Shown: positions 36,909 to 45,525 of the stretch, one piece after another
How positions within the stretch are numbered: position 1 is the first letter of the stretch
Layout: each line of letters begins with the position of its first letter
Assembly (NCBI GenBank): GCA_027858915.1
Contig: JAQIBT010000085.1
Location: forward strand, 42,357-106,356
From: Salinisphaera sp.
GTDB lineage: Bacteria > Pseudomonadota > Gammaproteobacteria > Nevskiales > Salinisphaeraceae
Reading direction: 5' to 3'
Length of the DNA stretch: 64,000 nucleotides
The notes under the pieces: generated by a model
What the model saw: the letters and a program-made list of their open reading frames with translations, nothing else
Databases searched by the model: none
Told to the model about the DNA's origin: nothing
Made by a program: the position numbers and the translations under genes

Positions 36909-36974
36909 GACAGTCTCCATAGTTTGTGGCCACATTGTAGCTACAAAACCGAGCGATGACCATACCAGCGTCAT

Positions 36975-38012
36975 TCAAGCCGATGCCGTGAACGGCTCCA
37001 GCCCTGCCAATCTCATGGCTCGCGGACGATCCGGGATCTGGCGCGGGGCCTTGCCGGCCACGGCCTGGGCGATGGCGCCGATATGTTCGGGCGTGGAGCC
37101 GCAACAGCCGCCGGCCATATTGAGCAGACCGGATTCGGCCCATTCGCCAATATGGGCGGCCATCTCGTCGGCGGTGAGGTCGTACTCGCCGAATTCGTTG
37201 GGCAGGCCGGCGTTGGGATAAGCGTGGGTATAGCAGGTCGCAATCCGCGACATCTCGGCCACGTACTGGCGCAGCGCATCCGGGCCTAGCGCGCAGTTCA
37301 GGCCCATGGTCAGCGGCCGGGCATGGCACACCGAGTTATAGAACGCTTCCGTGGTCTGGCCAGACAGCGTACGCCCCGAGGCGTCGGTAATCGTGCCCGA
37401 GATCATCAACGGTATATCCACGCCTTGTTCGCGCATCAGCTTGCGTACCGCATAGATCGCGGCCTTGGCGTTGAGGGTGTCGAAGATGGTTTCCATCAGG
37501 ATGATATCGACGCCGCCTTCGAGCAGGGCCTTGGCCGCATCGCCGTAGGCCTTGGCCAGTTCTGCGAAGCTGGTATTGCGCTTGGCCGGGTCATTGACGT
37601 CCGGCGAGATCGAGGCCGTGCGGTTGGTGGGCCCGATCACGCCGGCGACATAACGCGGTTCGTCTGCGGATTGATACTCGTCGGCGACCTGGCGGGCCAG
37701 CGCGGCGGCTGCTGTGTTCAGCTCGTAAGCCAAGTCTTCCATATGGTAATCGGCTTGGGCAATGGTAGTGGCCGAGAACGTATTAGTGGTGATGATATGC
37801 GCGCCGGCTGCCGCGTACTGGCGGTGGATATCCAGAATCAGGTCCGGATATGACAACGTCAGCAGGTCGTTGTTGCCCTGCACGTCGGATTGCCAGTCGG
37901 CGAAACGCTCGCCGCGGTATTCGGCTTCGGTCGGGCCATGATTCTGGATCATGGTGCCCATCGCACCGTCGATCACGAGAATACGGTTTTCCAGTGCGGT
38001 CTTCAGTTCCAT
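36975..38012 (-). CDS. metH: Methionine synthase, homocysteine-binding module (split MetH, first gene)
   Basis: This 345-residue barrel corresponds to the N-terminal module of Met[21 protein letters not shown] at the start, [29 protein letters not shown] (first zinc cysteine) and [14 protein letters not shown] (the other two). It activates homocysteine for methyl transfer from B12. It ends [12 protein letters not shown], just where MetH proteins pass into the pterin domain, so this gene and 33607-36333 together make one complete enzyme. The first codon may be GTG 38015 or ATG 38012. It is divergent from the B12-uptake operon. Confidence 0.93.
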   Translation of the reverse strand: MELKTALENRILVIDGAMGTMIQNHGPTEAEYRGERFADWQSDVQGNNDLLTLSYPDLILDIHRQYAAAGAHIITTNTFSATTIAQADYHMEDLAYELNTAAAALARQVADEYQSADEPRYVAGVIGPTNRTASISPDVNDPAKRNTSFAELAKAYGDAAKALLEGGVDIILMETIFDTLNAKAAIYAVRKLMREQGVDIPLMISGTITDASGRTLSGQTTEAFYNSVCHARPLTMGLNCALGPDALRQYVAEMSRIATCYTHAYPNAGLPNEFGEYDLTADEMAAHIGEWAESGLLNMAGGCCGSTPEHIGAIAQAVAGKAPRQIPDRPRAMRLAGLEPFTASA

Positions 38013-38107
38013 CACGAATACGGGGCTTCAGCGAGATCAGCCAGCTAGTTTATCCGCTTATCCGGATAGACAGAAAAGCCAGGCGGCCGCGCATCGGTTG
38101 ATCGTTG

Positions 38108-38190
38108 CCCGCCGTTGTGATGTGTTCGGCGCAAGCCTTGTCATGCCGGGCTTTGCGATGATTAGCAAAACGGTTGACGACAACGGCGGG
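38108..38190. repeat. Long-range inverted repeat in metH leader
   Basis: CCCGCCGTTGT (38108-38118) and ACAACGGCGGG (38180-38190) are perfect 11-bp inverted arms separated by 61 bases. Both lie in the metH 5' region, just before the riboswitch of the opposite operon. It could be an RNA leader fold or a looped operator. I do not recognise a known riboswitch class on the minus strand. Confidence 0.4.
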
Positions 38191-38210
38191 CGTATCTAGG
38201 CTGCGCGCTG

Positions 38211-38413
38211 AACAGGTGTCATGCGCGCTCGTGGTGCGCATGATTAAACGGGAAGCCGGTGCGTCGGATCATCCGACAACGCCGGCGCTGCCCCCGCAAC
38301 GGTAGGCGAGACAGGTTTCTGCAGGAGAGTCACTGGGCGCAAGTCTGGGAAGACGCAGACGCTGGGCGTAGATCTTGGGTTACGCCGCTCGTGAGTCCGG
38401 AGACCGGCCTGTT
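38211..38413 (+). ncRNA. Cobalamin (AdoCbl) riboswitch controlling btuB operon
   Basis: The class landmarks are all present in order: AACAGG opening arm (38211-38216), GGGAAGCCGGTG, the B12 box-type GCTGCCCCCGCAACGGTA, a CACTGG/GGGAAGACGC segment, then GAGTCCGGAGACCGGCC and the closing CCTGTT (38408-38413) that pairs with the opening arm. It precedes btuB by about 175 bases. Cobalamin binding would shut off the uptake operon by sequestering translation or by termination. Confidence 0.95.
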
Positions 38414-38587
38414 CAAGGGGGTTTGGCATCGCGGCGGGCGATGATCGACCGGTGGGGAGACTGCTTGTCGAATCCCGAGTGCGCACTCGCCGCGTGCTCG
38501 CCTGCCGGGTTGTTCATGGATCGTGCGCTGTCGGCCGACAGTCGCCTGATGCGCGGGTGCGCGCGTCTTTCATCATGAGAACAACCC

Positions 38588-40543
38588 ATGCAATCCTTAT
38601 TCAGGCCGCGCTATGCGACTTATCTGACGCTCGCGCTCTGCGGTTCGTCGGGCGCCGCGCAGGCTGCGGCCGGCGGCGCGCTGGCGCTTGCCGGCGCGCC
38701 GACCCGATTGGACAACGTCGTGGTCACGGCGACCCGCACGCCGCAGCTGCAGGCTCGGACGCTGGCCGCGACGACTGTCATTACCCGGGCGGACATCGAA
38801 CGCCTGCAGGCGCGCAGCGTCGGCGAACTGCTGGCTGATACGCCCAGCGTGACGGTTGCCAATCAGGGCGGGCCGGGCAAGCTCGATTCCATTTTCATGC
38901 GCGGCACCAATTCCGATCAGGTGTTGGTGCTGGTCGACGGCCAGCGTTTTGGCTCGGCAACCAGCGGCCTGGCGGCCATCCAGGATCTGCCGGTCTCCCA
39001 GATTCAGCGCATCGAGATTGTGCGCGGACCGCGCTCGTCGTTGTACGGCTCGGATGCCATCGGCGGCGTGATCCAGATATTCACCCGCAACGGCAAAGGG
39101 CTGAACAATAAGAGCGCCGTCACACCGTACTTCTCGATCGGCGGCGGCACTTATGGCAGCTATCGGGGTCAGGCCGGCATATCGGGCCATACAGAGCGCG
39201 CCCACTACAACGTGAGCGTGTCCGGCCAGCAGACAAACGGTTTCAACGCCTGCAACGGGCGGCCGTTCGGCGCCCCGGGCGGCGGCGCAGGTTGTTTTGC
39301 CAACCAGCCGGATCACGACGGTTACTCGCGCCTGGACGGCTCTTTCAACGGCGGCTATACGTTCGATAATGGTTGGTCGGTCGACGGCAACTACCTGCGC
39401 GCCAACGGCGACAACCAATACGACGGCACCACAGCCAACCAGTCGGACACCCACCAGGAAGTCTACGGACTGTCGCTGGCCGCTCCGCTCACTGACATCT
39501 GGAAGTCCACGCTTTCTCTTGGGCGCAGCAGCGATAGCTCCGACGATCATCTAGTAAGCGACGGCGGTCGAACCGTCGCTTTTGCCAGCCGGTTCGAGAC
39601 ACAGACCGATACGGTTACCTGGCAGAACGATCTCGCTATCAACAAGGATAATCTGGTGACGCTGGGGCTGGATTATCGCCAGGATGAGGTTACGAGTTCG
39701 GTCGCCTATGCACGCCGCAAGCGCGACAACAAGGCCGTGTTCGGCGAATACCAGGGCCGTTTCGGCGCCAATGAGATCGACCTGGCCGCCCGCGGCGACG
39801 ACAATCAGCAATTCGGCCAGCACGCCACCGGCTCGCTGACCTACGGCCTGCATATCAATGACGTCTACACGGCAACTGTTTCCTACGGCAACGCGTTCCA
39901 CGCGCCGACCTTCAACGATCTCTATTATCCCAGCTTTGCCGGCTTTCCGCCGTCGTCGAATCCTGATCTCAAACCGGAAAAATCCCAGACCGCCGAACTG
40001 GGATTCAAGGCCGCACCGCGCTGGGGTTCCTGGGCGATCCATGCCTATCAGACAAAGATCCGCGATCTGATCACTCTGGATCAGAACTTCACGCCGCAGA
40101 ACCTGGATCAGGCACGTATCCGCGGCATCGAGGGCGAGATGAAGGCGTATCTGGGCGCCTGGCGGCTGGCGGGCAATGCCAACTGGCTGGCGGCGCGCAA
40201 CCAGACCCAGGGCAGCAACGGTAGCGACAACTATGGCAACCATCTGCCGCGTCGGCCGGATTATTCGTTGCAATTCGATGTCGATCGCGACCTGTTTACG
40301 CGGTTTTCGTTGGGCGCAACAGCCCGCTACAACGGCTCCCGCTACGACGATGCGGCCAATCAGCACAAGCTCGGTGGTTATGCCCTGTTCGATCTGCGCG
40401 GCGAAGTACGGCTGGATGACGCCTGGAAGCTGCAGGCCAAGCTGGCCAACCTGTTCGACCGCAAGTATCAGACAGTCGCGTTCTACAATCAGCCGGGCCG
40501 AACCGTATTCTTCACGTTCAGTTATACGCCGGATGGCACCTGA
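38588..40543 (+). CDS. btuB: TonB-dependent vitamin B12 receptor
   Basis: A 651-residue outer-membrane barrel. It begins with a signal peptide (about 26 residues ending AAQA), then the TonB-box-like DNVVVTATRT, the plug domain (IFMRGTNSDQVLVLVDGQR, VRGPRSSLYGSDAIGGVIQI) and a 22-strand barrel ending in an aromatic residue pattern (TVFFTFSY). The riboswitch upstream and the B12 genes downstream support cobalamin as the substrate rather than siderophore. It is the first gene of an apparent operon btuB-btuR-btuC-btuD-cobC-btuF. Confidence 0.93.
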   Translation: MQSLFRPRYATYLTLALCGSSGAAQAAAGGALALAGAPTRLDNVVVTATRTPQLQARTLAATTVITRADIERLQARSVGELLADTPSVTVANQGGPGKLDSIFMRGTNSDQVLVLVDGQRFGSATSGLAAIQDLPVSQIQRIEIVRGPRSSLYGSDAIGGVIQIFTRNGKGLNNKSAVTPYFSIGGGTYGSYRGQAGISGHTERAHYNVSVSGQQTNGFNACNGRPFGAPGGGAGCFANQPDHDGYSRLDGSFNGGYTFDNGWSVDGNYLRANGDNQYDGTTANQSDTHQEVYGLSLAAPLTDIWKSTLSLGRSSDSSDDHLVSDGGRTVAFASRFETQTDTVTWQNDLAINKDNLVTLGLDYRQDEVTSSVAYARRKRDNKAVFGEYQGRFGANEIDLAARGDDNQQFGQHATGSLTYGLHINDVYTATVSYGNAFHAPTFNDLYYPSFAGFPPSSNPDLKPEKSQTAELGFKAAPRWGSWAIHAYQTKIRDLITLDQNFTPQNLDQARIRGIEGEMKAYLGAWRLAGNANWLAARNQTQGSNGSDNYGNHLPRRPDYSLQFDVDRDLFTRFSLGATARYNGSRYDDAANQHKLGGYALFDLRGEVRLDDAWKLQAKLANLFDRKYQTVAFYNQPGRTVFFTFSYTPDGT

Positions 40544-40563
40544 CACAGACCGACGAGCTGCTT

Positions 40564-41178
40564 ATGACACACCCCGAAGATCCAAAGGCCAACAAGCACA
40601 AGGCCGCGATGGAAAAACAAAAAGCCCAGGTCGATGCGTCCATCGAGGCCGCCGCCACCGAGCGCGGCGTGATGATCCTGCTCACCGGCGACGGCAAGGG
40701 CAAGACCACGTCTGCCTTCGGCATGGTCATGCGGGCCCTGGGTTATGGCCACAAGGCGGGCGTGGTGCAGTTCATCAAGGGCGAACAGCTGTCCGGCGAA
40801 GAGCTTTACCTGCGTGATCACTGCCCGCAGGTCGAATTCCACCAGATGGGCACGGGTTTCACCTGGGATACCCAGGATCGATCCGGCGATATCGCCGCGG
40901 CCAAGGCTACCTGGGCCTGCTGCGAGGCCATGCTCGCTGATCCGTCGTTCGACCTGGTGGTGCTGGACGAGCTGACTTATATGCTCGGTTTCGATTATCT
41001 GGACGCCGATCGCGTGCTCAAGGTCATCACGGAGCGGCCGAGCAGTCAGTCGGTAGTGGTCACGGGACGTGGCGGCGGGCGCGGTCTGCGCGAGATTGCC
41101 GATACCGTGTCCGAGGTCAAGGATATCAAGCATGCGTTTGCCTCGGGGATTATGGCGCGTCGTGGTGTTGATTACTGA
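40564..41178 (+). CDS. cobO: Cob(I)yrinic acid a,c-diamide adenosyltransferase
   Basis: This 204-residue CobA/CobO/BtuR-family enzyme adenosylates cobalamin or its precursors. The N-terminal P-loop is GDGKGKTTSAFGMVMRALGY (about residue 43), followed by VVQFIKGE, the Walker-B-like LVVLDELTYML and VVTGRGGGRGL. It begins 20 bases after btuB and ends 18 bases before btuC. In a genome fragment with uptake but no corrin ring genes, salvage (the BtuR role) is the likely job. Confidence 0.95.
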   Translation: MTHPEDPKANKHKAAMEKQKAQVDASIEAAATERGVMILLTGDGKGKTTSAFGMVMRALGYGHKAGVVQFIKGEQLSGEELYLRDHCPQVEFHQMGTGFTWDTQDRSGDIAAAKATWACCEAMLADPSFDLVVLDELTYMLGFDYLDADRVLKVITERPSSQSVVVTGRGGGRGLREIADTVSEVKDIKHAFASGIMARRGVDY

Positions 41179-41196
41179 CTCGATGTTAATTCTGGA

Positions 41197-42207
41197 ATGA
41201 AACCGGGCGTGCTGTTCGGCCTGCTCGGCGCAGTGCTGGTGGTCAGCCTGCTTGCGGCTGTTCGGTTTGGCGCCGTATCGCTGTCGCTGCACCAGGTTCT
41301 GACGGCGCTGTCCGGATCGCCGGCTGCGGGCACCGGCACCGATCTCATTGTTTGGCAGATCCGATTGCCGCGGGCGCTGCTCACGGCCTTGGTCGGTGCG
41401 TTGCTGGCGGTCGGCGGGGCGGCGATGCAGGGACTGTTTCGTAATCCGCTGGCCGACCCGTCGCTGATCGGCGTAACCGCCGGCGCTTCGGCCGGGGCCA
41501 GCCTGGCGATCGTATTCGGTGGCGGCACCATTGCCGGCGTGCTGGGCCTGTCGCTGGTCTCGCTGGCGGCGTTTGCCGGCGGCATGCTGGCAACGGCCGT
41601 GGTCTACCGCCTTGCCACGCGCGCCACCGGGACTTCGGTGGCCACTATGTTGCTGGCCGGCATCGCCATCAGCGCGCTGGCCGGCAGCCTCACCTCGCTG
41701 CTCGAGTTCTATGGCTCCAACGAGATGCTGCGCCGGATCAGCCTGTGGCAGATGGGCGGGCTGGAAGGCGCGAACTGGACGCGCGTGGCGATTCTCGCTG
41801 CGGTGGCTACCATCGTGCTCGGGGGTCTGCCATTACAGGCACGTGCCCTGAATGCGTTATTGCTGGGCGAGTCCGAGGCGCGCCACCTGGGCTTCGGCGT
41901 CGACCGGATCAAGCGTTGGCTGATCGTACTCGTGGCGGCCGGCGTGGGCGTCTCGGTGGCATTGGCAGGGGCCATTGCCTTCGTGGGCCTGGTCGTGCCG
42001 CATATCGTGCGTCTTCTGATCGGGCCGGATCATCGTGCGCTACTGCCCGCCTCGGCACTGGCCGGCGCTATCCTGCTGCTCTGGGCTGACACGCTGGCTC
42101 GTATCGTGGTGGCGCCGACCGAGCTGCCGGTCGGGTTGATCACCGCGCTGCTCGGCGCGCCGCTGTTCATCGGTCTGCTGCGCTCCACGCGTGCCTATGA
42201 TTTGTAG
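41197..42207 (+). CDS. btuC: B12 ABC transporter permease (FecCD family)
   Basis: The 336-residue inner-membrane permease has about ten helices and the FecCD/BtuC landmarks: RLPRALLTALVGALLAVGGA, MQGLFRNPLADPSLIGVTAG, the MGGLEGANWTRV loop and AIAFVGLVVPHIVRLLIGPDH facing the ATPase, then ELPVGLITALLGAPLFIGLL. It pairs with the ATPase at 42391 and the binding protein at 44038. Context with the riboswitch favours B12 over heme or siderophores. Confidence 0.92.
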   Translation: MKPGVLFGLLGAVLVVSLLAAVRFGAVSLSLHQVLTALSGSPAAGTGTDLIVWQIRLPRALLTALVGALLAVGGAAMQGLFRNPLADPSLIGVTAGASAGASLAIVFGGGTIAGVLGLSLVSLAAFAGGMLATAVVYRLATRATGTSVATMLLAGIAISALAGSLTSLLEFYGSNEMLRRISLWQMGGLEGANWTRVAILAAVATIVLGGLPLQARALNALLLGESEARHLGFGVDRIKRWLIVLVAAGVGVSVALAGAIAFVGLVVPHIVRLLIGPDHRALLPASALAGAILLLWADTLARIVVAPTELPVGLITALLGAPLFIGLLRSTRAYDL

Positions 42208-42251
42208 ACGGTTTTTCGTCGATCAGTAGGACACACAGCAGACAAATGCCG

Positions 42252-42351
42252 GTCCGCAAATGGATGCGAATGAGCGCCAATACAATACAAGCCATTGAAG
42301 TGAAGAACTGTGAGGCTCTCCGCTTTTTGCGTGTATTTCTGGACTATTTCT
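42252..42351. repeat. Dispersed repeat, copy 3 (between btuC and btuD)
   Basis: A GGTCCGCAAATGGATGCGAA-type left part and a right part CTTTTTGCGTGTATTTCTGG. The right part closely matches CTTTTGCGTGTATTTCCAGA in copy 4 (43315-43334), after btuD. The two copies therefore bracket the btuD gene. Confidence 0.55.
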
Positions 42352-42390
42352 CTTTGAACCAACCCAGCAACATGCAGAGAGTTCCTTGAA

Positions 42391-43164
42391 TTGCTGATCG
42401 TCGACAACATTCGAGTGACGCGCGACCATCGCTGCCTGCTCGACGGCGTGAGTTTGCGACTGGCGGCCGGTGAACTGATGGCGGTGATCGGCCCCAACGG
42501 CGCCGGCAAATCCAGTCTGCTGCACGCAATTGTTGGCGACCTGGCGCTAGATTCCGGCCGGATCGATTTTGCCGGTCAGCCACTGGCAGAGTTGGCGATA
42601 CGCGAGCGCGCCTGTCGTATCGCATTGCTCGCGCAGGCCAGCTTGCTGGCCTTCCCGTTCCGGGTACGCGAAGTCGTGACCATTGGCCGCAGCCCGCACG
42701 CGTCGGGCCGACAGATCGACGGCGATATCGTGGCAGCGGCCTGTGCGGCCGCCGATATTGGCCACCTGGTGAAGCGTCCGTATACACATCTGTCCGGCGG
42801 CGAGAAACAGCGCGTACAGCTGGCGCGCGTGCTGGCACAGGTATGGCGCGGTGAGGATGCCGGCGACCGGTTGTTGTTGCTCGACGAGCCGGTGGCCGCG
42901 CTGGACCTGGGCCATCAACAGCAGATCATGCGTGAGATCGGTGCGTTCGCTCGCCGCGGCGTGGCCGTGATGATGGTGCTGCACGACGTCAGCCTGGCTG
43001 CGCGTCATGCCGATCGCCTGCTGGCGCTGCGCGACGGCGCGGTGATCGCGCAGGGCACGCCGGCGGCCGTGGTCACCGCCGATACGATGACGCGGCTGTT
43101 CGATATTCAGACCCATATCATCCAGCATCCCGAGAGCGGCACCCCCGTTGTGCTGCACAGCTGA
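42391..43164 (+). CDS. btuD: B12 ABC transporter ATP-binding protein
   Basis: A 257-residue ATPase with Walker A GPNGAGKSS, the Q-loop LLAQASLLAFPFRV, signature LSGGEKQRVQLARVLAQ, Walker B LLLLDEPVAALD and the switch histidine (MMVLHDVS). The family (heme/B12/siderophore importers) fits BtuD. The start appears to be TTG 42391; a tiny frame ATG CAG AGA GTT CCT TGA ends two bases before it, which could couple translation. Flanked on both sides by copies of the dispersed repeat. Confidence 0.9.
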   Translation: MLIVDNIRVTRDHRCLLDGVSLRLAAGELMAVIGPNGAGKSSLLHAIVGDLALDSGRIDFAGQPLAELAIRERACRIALLAQASLLAFPFRVREVVTIGRSPHASGRQIDGDIVAAACAAADIGHLVKRPYTHLSGGEKQRVQLARVLAQVWRGEDAGDRLLLLDEPVAALDLGHQQQIMREIGAFARRGVAVMMVLHDVSLAARHADRLLALRDGAVIAQGTPAAVVTADTMTRLFDIQTHIIQHPESGTPVVLHS

Positions 43165-43245
43165 CCACAGCCATGCCTCTGTTCTATGGGTGTCAGCATA
43201 TATGTCTTCGCAATCCGATGACACGCGCGGAAGACAAGAACCGGC

Positions 43246-43342
43246 CCGCCAATACAAGCGAACGCAGCAAGCTGCTGAGCGCAAATAAGACAAACAGAAA
43301 GCTTTCATTTGCGGCTTTTGCGTGTATTTCCAGATAATTTCT
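43246..43342. repeat. Dispersed repeat, copy 4 (between btuD and cobC)
   Basis: It contains GCGAACGCAGCAAGCTGCTG (43258-43277), present inverted in copy 1 near 14715, and the CTTTTGCGTGTATTTC right end shared with copy 3. It is the link that ties copies 1, 3 and 4 into one family. Confidence 0.6.
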
Positions 43343-43439
43343 TGCTGGCCAGCCCGCTAATGCGAGCTGAGCCTCTGCTGTTTCAGGCGCCGACACGTAT
43401 GCTTGCTGCCGCGCCATATCCTCAATCCAATCAGACCCC

Positions 43440-44045
43440 ATGCCTATGAACGAAACCACCATCATCGATCTGATCCGACACGGCGAATGCGAAGGCGGTG
43501 AAATATTCCGCGGTTCGACCGACGTCGCCTTGTCCGACACCGGCTGGCAGCGCATGCAACGGGTCACCGAGTCGGTTGACGGGTGGGATCACATCGTGGC
43601 GTCGCCGTTGCAGCGCTGCCGACGATTTGCCGAATGGCTGGCCGGTGAGCGTGGACTGGCACTGGATATCGACAAGCGGTTTCACGAGATGCGGCTGGGT
43701 GACTGGGAAGGCGTGGCACGCGACGAGATCGCGGCGGACAAGCCGGCTGAACTCTCCGGTTGGCGAGCCGATCCGGTGGCTTTTGCGATACCCGGTGCCG
43801 AGTCGATTGCCGAGGTGCGTGCCCGCGTGGCGGCCGCGCTTGTGGACTGGGCCGGCGCCCATCCTGGCTCGCGGTTGCTGGTGGTCTGCCACGGCGGCGT
43901 AATCCGCAATGCGCTCGCCCATGCGCTGGATATGGCGCCGTCGGCCACCAACCGGATACATGTGCCGTATGCCTGTCGCAGCCGGCTGAGTGTGGCGGGC
44001 GATGCCAGCATGCGGCTGCTCGGGCACAATCTGGACGATGCCTGA
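43440..44045 (+). CDS. cobC: Alpha-ribazole phosphatase / histidine phosphatase
   Basis: The 201-residue histidine-phosphatase-superfamily enzyme has the phospho-accepting RHGEC motif near residue 14, the FRGSTDVALSDTGWQRM block, EMRLGDWEG and the second catalytic histidine in VVCHGGVIRNAL. In a B12 operon this is CobC, which removes the 5'-phosphate of alpha-ribazole or adenosylcobalamin phosphate. Start may be 43440 or 43446. Its end overlaps the btuF start by eight bases. Confidence 0.88.
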   Translation: MPMNETTIIDLIRHGECEGGEIFRGSTDVALSDTGWQRMQRVTESVDGWDHIVASPLQRCRRFAEWLAGERGLALDIDKRFHEMRLGDWEGVARDEIAADKPAELSGWRADPVAFAIPGAESIAEVRARVAAALVDWAGAHPGSRLLVVCHGGVIRNALAHALDMAPSATNRIHVPYACRSRLSVAGDASMRLLGHNLDDA

Positions 44046-44976
44046 GCGGACCCGTCATCTCGCGGTCTGCGTTCTGGCGCTGATTGTGGCCTTCGCCGGG
44101 CTGCCAGCGTTGGCACACGGCGTCTCGGTCACGGATTTTCAAGACCACCGGATCACGCTGGCCCATCCAGCGCAGCGGATCGTCGCACTCGCACCGCATC
44201 TGGTCGAAAACCTCTATTCGGCCGGCGCCGGCAAGCGGATTGTCGGCGCCGAGGCCGACAGCGATTATCCCCCGGCCGCTCGCGCAATCCCGAGCATCGG
44301 CGGCTACCACAGCATGAGTGTCGAGGCGATTGTGGCGCAGCGCCCCGACCTGGTCGTGGCCTGGGCATCGGGCGGCACTGCTGATCTGGTGGCGCGCCTG
44401 CGCGGCCTGGGTATTCCGGTCTACGTCGACGCGCCCCGGCATCTCGACGATATAGCCCGGGCAATCGAGGATTTTGGCCAGCTGGCTGGCACCAGCCAGC
44501 TGGCAGATCGCGCGGCGTCTGTTTTTCGGCAGCACATCGCCAAGCTGCGCGCGCAATATGCCAGCCGTCGGCCGGTCAGCCTGTTCTTTGAGGTCTGGCA
44601 TCAGCCGCTGCAGACGCTGAGCGATCACGGCCTGATCGGCGATGTCATCCGGATCTGCGGTGGCCGCAATATCTTTGCCGATGCGCCGGGGCTGGCACCG
44701 CGGGTGAGCATGGAGTCGGTGCTGGCACGCAATCCGGAAGCTATCGTCGCAAGCAGCACGACCGTCGATGCCGACAGGCGCGCGCAGGCATGGAGTCAGT
44801 GGCCGGGTCTGCGGGCGGTACGCCAGCATCATCTGTTGTCGGTTCCGGCTGATCTGATCAGCCGCCCGACGGTACGCATCGAACAGGGCGCGGCTGATCT
44901 CTGTCACCAACTGAATATGGTTCGCAAGGCGGATGACAGAATTCGTCCGAAAATTAACGTAAATGAACGCGAATAA
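44038..44976 (+). CDS. btuF: Periplasmic B12-binding protein
   Basis: A 312-residue cluster III substrate-binding protein. A signal peptide (MPERTRHLAVCVLALIVAFA, cleaved after about ALA at residue 26) precedes two lobes: RIVALAPHLVENLYSAGAGK, SIGGYHSMSVEAIVAQRPDLVVAW, VSLFFEVWHQPLQTL, GDVIRICGGRNIF. It delivers cobalamin to BtuCD. It overlaps cobC by 8 bp. Its last eleven residues are encoded by a copy of the dispersed repeat. A degraded relative lies at 60432-60755. Confidence 0.9.
   Translation: MPERTRHLAVCVLALIVAFAGLPALAHGVSVTDFQDHRITLAHPAQRIVALAPHLVENLYSAGAGKRIVGAEADSDYPPAARAIPSIGGYHSMSVEAIVAQRPDLVVAWASGGTADLVARLRGLGIPVYVDAPRHLDDIARAIEDFGQLAGTSQLADRAASVFRQHIAKLRAQYASRRPVSLFFEVWHQPLQTLSDHGLIGDVIRICGGRNIFADAPGLAPRVSMESVLARNPEAIVASSTTVDADRRAQAWSQWPGLRAVRQHHLLSVPADLISRPTVRIEQGAADLCHQLNMVRKADDRIRPKINVNERE
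44938..44976. repeat. Dispersed repeat, partial copy 5, inside the btuF 3' end
   Basis: CGTCCGAAAATTAACGTAAA and the following TGAACGCGAATAA resemble the arms of copy 2 (TTTGTCCGCAGATAGACGTA when read on the other strand). The repeat forms the last codons and stop of btuF. Confidence 0.4.
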
Positions 44977-45525
44977 AGCAGGATTATATGCAGATCAAGT
45001 GTTACGGCTCGCGTTGCTTTTTCCTACTTGCGCTGGTTTGATAGCGCGAGATACACCGCGCCAAGAGAGCACTTCTGCTGTCGATCGGCCGAGCAGTATT
45101 ACGGGATGCGGGCGGTGGATGTCGACCCAAAGCGGTCGTCCAGCCGAATGCTATCGCCCTAAAGAACCCCGAGATCCGCTAGTCGTGGCTGCCACAACGG
45201 CTACTCAGGAGTTCATTCAGCGCCCGGTGATCAATGTCGCCGCCCGGCAGTACATATTCCCGAATTTGCTCAGCCGGAAATCATCCACCGATTTCTCATC
45301 TTTTCATCCATGTAATAAAACGAAATTCTGACCACCCGGGTGTCGCTCTCGACAAACGATAAAAAATGGCCGCTATCGAATTTGCGCATGCGACAGAGGC
45401 CGAAATCCCAGGCGTGGGCGAGGTGGAGTTCACCACTGGGTTGAATTGTCGACCTTTTACCCTTTTAATCCACACACAGAGCCGGTAGCCAGCGGCTATT
45501 CCAATAAAAGCATTAGGGGAATGCA
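44977..45525. other. Intergenic region of about 550 bases, no gene seen
   Basis: No frame has a convincing start signal or recognisable product. Just before the transporter gene, AGGGGA at 45515-45520 is its ribosome-binding site. Composition becomes more AT-rich after 45290. Confidence 0.4.

Noticed and set aside
38014..38210. SAM or SAH riboswitch in front of metH
   Set aside because: I found the inverted repeat but not the conserved core of either class.
38452..38838. Open frame between the riboswitch and btuB
   Set aside because: It overlaps the btuB signal peptide and plug in another frame; btuB has the clear domain content.
42372..42389. ATG at 42372 as the start of btuD
   Set aside because: It is out of frame with btuD and ends at TGA after five codons; at most it couples translation to the TTG start.
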